Of a DNA stretch of 44,299 nt, positions 42,281-44,299 are shown piece after piece (within the stretch, counting starts at the first letter, position 1; each line of letters opens with the position of its first letter). The stretch lies in the NCBI GenBank assembly GCA_910576385.1, contig CAJTIR010000031.1:1-44299 (forward strand), in the 5' to 3' direction. The translations under genes were made by a program, and so were the position numbers. The notes under the pieces were generated by a model, which worked only from the letters and a program-made list of their open reading frames with translations, was not told the origin of the DNA and did not search any database. The stretch is from Lachnospiraceae bacterium (GTDB lineage: Bacteria > Bacillota > Clostridia > Lachnospirales > Lachnospiraceae).

Positions 42281-43648
42281 ATGGGAAATCAATTAGTATG
42301 GAATGAAAGGTATAATATAGGAGTTGATATTATTGATAAGGAACATCAAAAGTTGTTCCATATTCTTAATAAATTGTTTCATTTTGGACGGCAGGACGAG
42401 AAAAGCCAGTGGGTGTGTCAGGAGGCGGTAAAGTACTTTAAAGATCACACGTTTCAGCATTTTGCAGATGAGGAAGCTTATATGGAGTCTATCAATTATG
42501 CTGGACTGAAGATGCATAAACGCATTCATAAAGAATTTCGTGAGAGAACCCTTCCTGCACTTGAACAGGAATTGAAACAGACAAACTATTCCAAAACTTC
42601 AATCAATCATTTTCTTGGTGTGTGTGCAGGATGGCTGGTCGGACATACTTTGTTAGAAGACCATATGATTGTCAGCGGCGATAGCGTGAAGCATTGGAAA
42701 AACCTCATGTCAGAGGAAGAGCAGACGGTTATGGGACAGACGATCGTTAGTCTGCTGTATAATATGTTTCAGTTGGAGTCGCGGTTAATCAGTAATTGTT
42801 ACAGTGGCGAGAAATTTGGGGATGGAATTTATTATCGTCTGATTTATAGTACCAAAGAGAAAAAAAGCTGGGAGTTTTTCTTGATTTTTGAGGAACAGTT
42901 GATTGTCAATACCATTGGCAGTGTGATGGATTCGAAATCTGAGGCAGTAAATGTAATGTTGATGAATGCAGCAAGATATGTGGCGAGGCAGCTTGTGGAG
43001 CGGGTTAAGCGGCATTTTCCATCTTCAGAGAAATTTGAGATTAGGGAAGAACAATTATTGACCTATGAGCAGTTTCAAAAAGTATTTGAGAAGCGAAGTC
43101 CACAATATAGTCTGCTGTTTGATACCGGAAAAGGGTATTTTGCATATTGCATGACCTCAACGGAGGTGCTGCAAAGTGAGGGCGGAGTTTCGATCATTAC
43201 AGAGAATGCCATGACAGAAGTAGAGAAATATTTAAACCAGAACAAAGTTGAAAAAACGGTCCTTAGACAGAAAAAGAAATTGCTTGTAGTGGATGATTCG
43301 AGTTTTATATTAAAGATGATGCAGGAGTTACTTGACCATGATTATGAAGTAATAACAGCCAAATCAGGTTTATCTGCAATCATGGGCATTACACTTGATA
43401 GACCAGATTTGATTCTCTTGGATTATGAGATGCCTGTCTGCAATGGGAAGCAGGTATTGGAAATGATTCGGTCTGAAAAGGAATTTACAGATATTCCAGT
43501 GATCTTTTTGACCAGTCATGTTGACAAAGAGAGTATTAAAAAGGTAATTGCATTGAAACCAGTGGGCTATCTGTCTAAATCGTTACCCTCGGAATCTGTG
43601 AAAAAGGAAATAGATCATTTCTTTGAAAAGAAAAAGGGAGATGGATAG
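42281..43648 (+). CDS. Bacteriohemerythrin - CheX-like - response regulator receiver fusion
   Basis: A 455-residue three-part protein. The hemerythrin domain (1-145) has all seven ligands of a di-iron, O2-binding centre: H22, H60, E64, H79, H83, H122 and D127. The middle (about 150-315) fits the shape of a CheX/CheC-type phosphatase domain (EAVNVMLMNAARYVARQLVERV, then a strand pair ending in FDTGKGYFAYCMT); this assignment is moderate. The receiver (about 325-450) has the acidic pair in VVDDSSF, the phospho-accepting D381 in LLDYEMP and a conserved TSHVDK lysine region. No membrane segment or output DNA-binding domain is present. It may link oxygen exposure to phosphotransfer signalling, perhaps chemotaxis-like. 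An AAGGAG site precedes the ATG and it is a single-gene unit. Confidence 0.85.
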   Translation: MGNQLVWNERYNIGVDIIDKEHQKLFHILNKLFHFGRQDEKSQWVCQEAVKYFKDHTFQHFADEEAYMESINYAGLKMHKRIHKEFRERTLPALEQELKQTNYSKTSINHFLGVCAGWLVGHTLLEDHMIVSGDSVKHWKNLMSEEEQTVMGQTIVSLLYNMFQLESRLISNCYSGEKFGDGIYYRLIYSTKEKKSWEFFLIFEEQLIVNTIGSVMDSKSEAVNVMLMNAARYVARQLVERVKRHFPSSEKFEIREEQLLTYEQFQKVFEKRSPQYSLLFDTGKGYFAYCMTSTEVLQSEGGVSIITENAMTEVEKYLNQNKVEKTVLRQKKKLLVVDDSSFILKMMQELLDHDYEVITAKSGLSAIMGITLDRPDLILLDYEMPVCNGKQVLEMIRSEKEFTDIPVIFLTSHVDKESIKKVIALKPVGYLSKSLPSESVKKEIDHFFEKKKGDG

Positions 43649-43673
43649 CATAGAACAAAGAGATTGTTACATG

Positions 43674-43711
43674 CGGGCCAGGAATCATAAAAAGATTTCT
43701 GGCCTGTTTTT
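43674..43711 (+). terminator. Intrinsic terminator after the hemerythrin fusion gene
   Basis: GGGCCAGGAATC (43675-43686) pairs with GATTTCTGGCCTG (43694-43706), including a G-U pair, followed by a T-run. Confidence 0.9.
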
Positions 43712-43755
43712 GTTAGAATTTGAGTTTCCACATTTTTTATAATAATCTATATTTC

Positions 43756-43972
43756 GGTACGAAAAGGTCTTGCTGCCTTTGGTAGCATAGACATTTTGCA
43801 AAAAAGTGTCTGGAAAGTTAGTTTCCCATAACACTTTTATGTGCAAAGTTGGACTGTCGCATTATTATATTTACTCGTTCAAAAGGTTTACATTGCTCTG
43901 CAATGTAAACCTTTTGAACGAAACTAAGCTTACTATTTCTGTTAGTGCGACAGTCCCCCTTTGGTACTATGA
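43756..43972 (-). repeat. Structured MITE-like repeat, copy B (inverted relative to copy A)
   Basis: Read on the minus strand this matches copy A at 35060-35334 over both arms, lacking A's central block of about 80 bp. Its core is a perfect 21-bp stem (43876-43896 with 43900-43920) with a 3-nt loop, framed by GGACTGTCGC (43851-43860) and GCGACAGTCC (43947-43956). The outer ends (CCTTTGGTACTAT at about 43960-43972, and a GGTACGAAAAGG region at 43756) are less exact than in A. Similarity extends beyond the terminal repeat into the TATTTTGTAA flank, so the true unit may be a little longer. It has no coding content. Confidence 0.85.
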
Positions 43973-44098
43973 ATTTACAAAATAGGGAAACTTAAATTGT
44001 TAGAAATATTGAGGAATCCAGGCAGTTGTGATAATATAGAAATGATGTGTAAGAAAAGAGTGAAAAACGAGATTACCAAAGAGCATTAGGAGTTGATT

Positions 44099-44203
44099 AT
44101 GAAAAATTTACGAAAATTAGCAGGTATTTGTATTTTCTTTATTCGTAACTATTCAGCACCCCGTTTAGGGCATATTGATTTTTGGTCAAAACAGAGAAAA
44201 TAA
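44099..44203 (+). CDS. Possible 34-residue peptide at the window edge
   Basis: An ATG at 44099, 6-7 bp after AGGAG, opens a 34-codon frame (MKNLRKLAGICIFFIRNYSA, then a basic, aromatic tail). The start looks like a short hydrophobic leader. It may be a real small gene, the truncated start of a longer one, or the edge of another repeat. In the rest of 43973-44299 nothing else is recognised, and the window ends before more context is available. Confidence 0.25.
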   Translation: MKNLRKLAGICIFFIRNYSAPRLGHIDFWSKQRK

Positions 44204-44299
44204 AATTTCTGTTTTACCATTGCTTTATCACGAAAAGTGGATAACTTTTCAATATAACTGCCAAGTGCTTTTGGCCTGTGGATTATGGCATCATCAATC

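Overview
The window looks like chromosome of a spore-forming, low-to-medium GC Firmicute, most probably a gut Lachnospiraceae (Clostridia). The main reasons are an alpha/beta small acid-soluble spore protein, a YlbJ-type sporulation membrane protein, pyrB-pyrI with a zinc-binding regulatory chain, a very large wall-type secreted glycosidase with FIVAR and Big_2 domains, and Firmicute gene order such as yicC-gmk-rpoZ and rsmD-coaD near ylbJ. Genus was not determined.

Layout. 1-901: a truncated IS200-type transposase followed by a dense array of hairpins. 902-6412: one 1836-residue secreted enzyme joining a GH28/GH49-like beta-helix, a GH43-like propeller, sugar-binding modules and a lysine-rich C-terminus. 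6438-6753: a non-coding inverted-repeat element just upstream of the rnpB promoter. 6825-7175: RNase P RNA. 7210-8020: a decayed chemoreceptor gene. 8128-13901: a zinc-ribbon membrane protein, pyrBI, a CmpB-like membrane protein, a lipoprotein, a MATE exporter and three small unknown proteins around a divergent promoter. 14034-16256: the AmmeMemoRadiSam B-A-radical SAM triad.

16280-25872 is mainly housekeeping: a spore protein, rqcH, yicC-gmk-rpoZ, then rimO-pgsA-cinA-rsmD-coaD and a coiled-coil protein. The rimO leader holds two tiny overlapping reading frames and two mutually exclusive hairpins. 25970-35039 carries ylbJ, pepD, an M23 peptidase, two pseudouridine synthases, degV, a HAD phosphatase and a YgiQ radical SAM protein, with a 138-bp cruciform-like element before degV. 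35459-43648 carries a ClC channel, a DUF975 protein with its own two-component system, prfC, an acetyltransferase and a hemerythrin/CheX-like/receiver fusion. This last block is flanked by two copies of one structured repeat in opposite orientation (35060-35334 and 43756-43972).

The most notable signals are: the inverted pair of structured repeats with a compensatory stem change; the hemerythrin-CheX-like-receiver protein, which suggests oxygen-linked signalling; an 11-bp-periodic OmpR-type box before the DUF975/two-component operon; the leader-peptide and alternative-hairpin arrangement before rimO; the multi-catalytic giant glycosidase; and several non-coding palindromic elements. No CRISPR array, tRNA, rRNA, prophage or recognisable defence island is visible. 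All assignments were made by reading the sequence; no database search was run.
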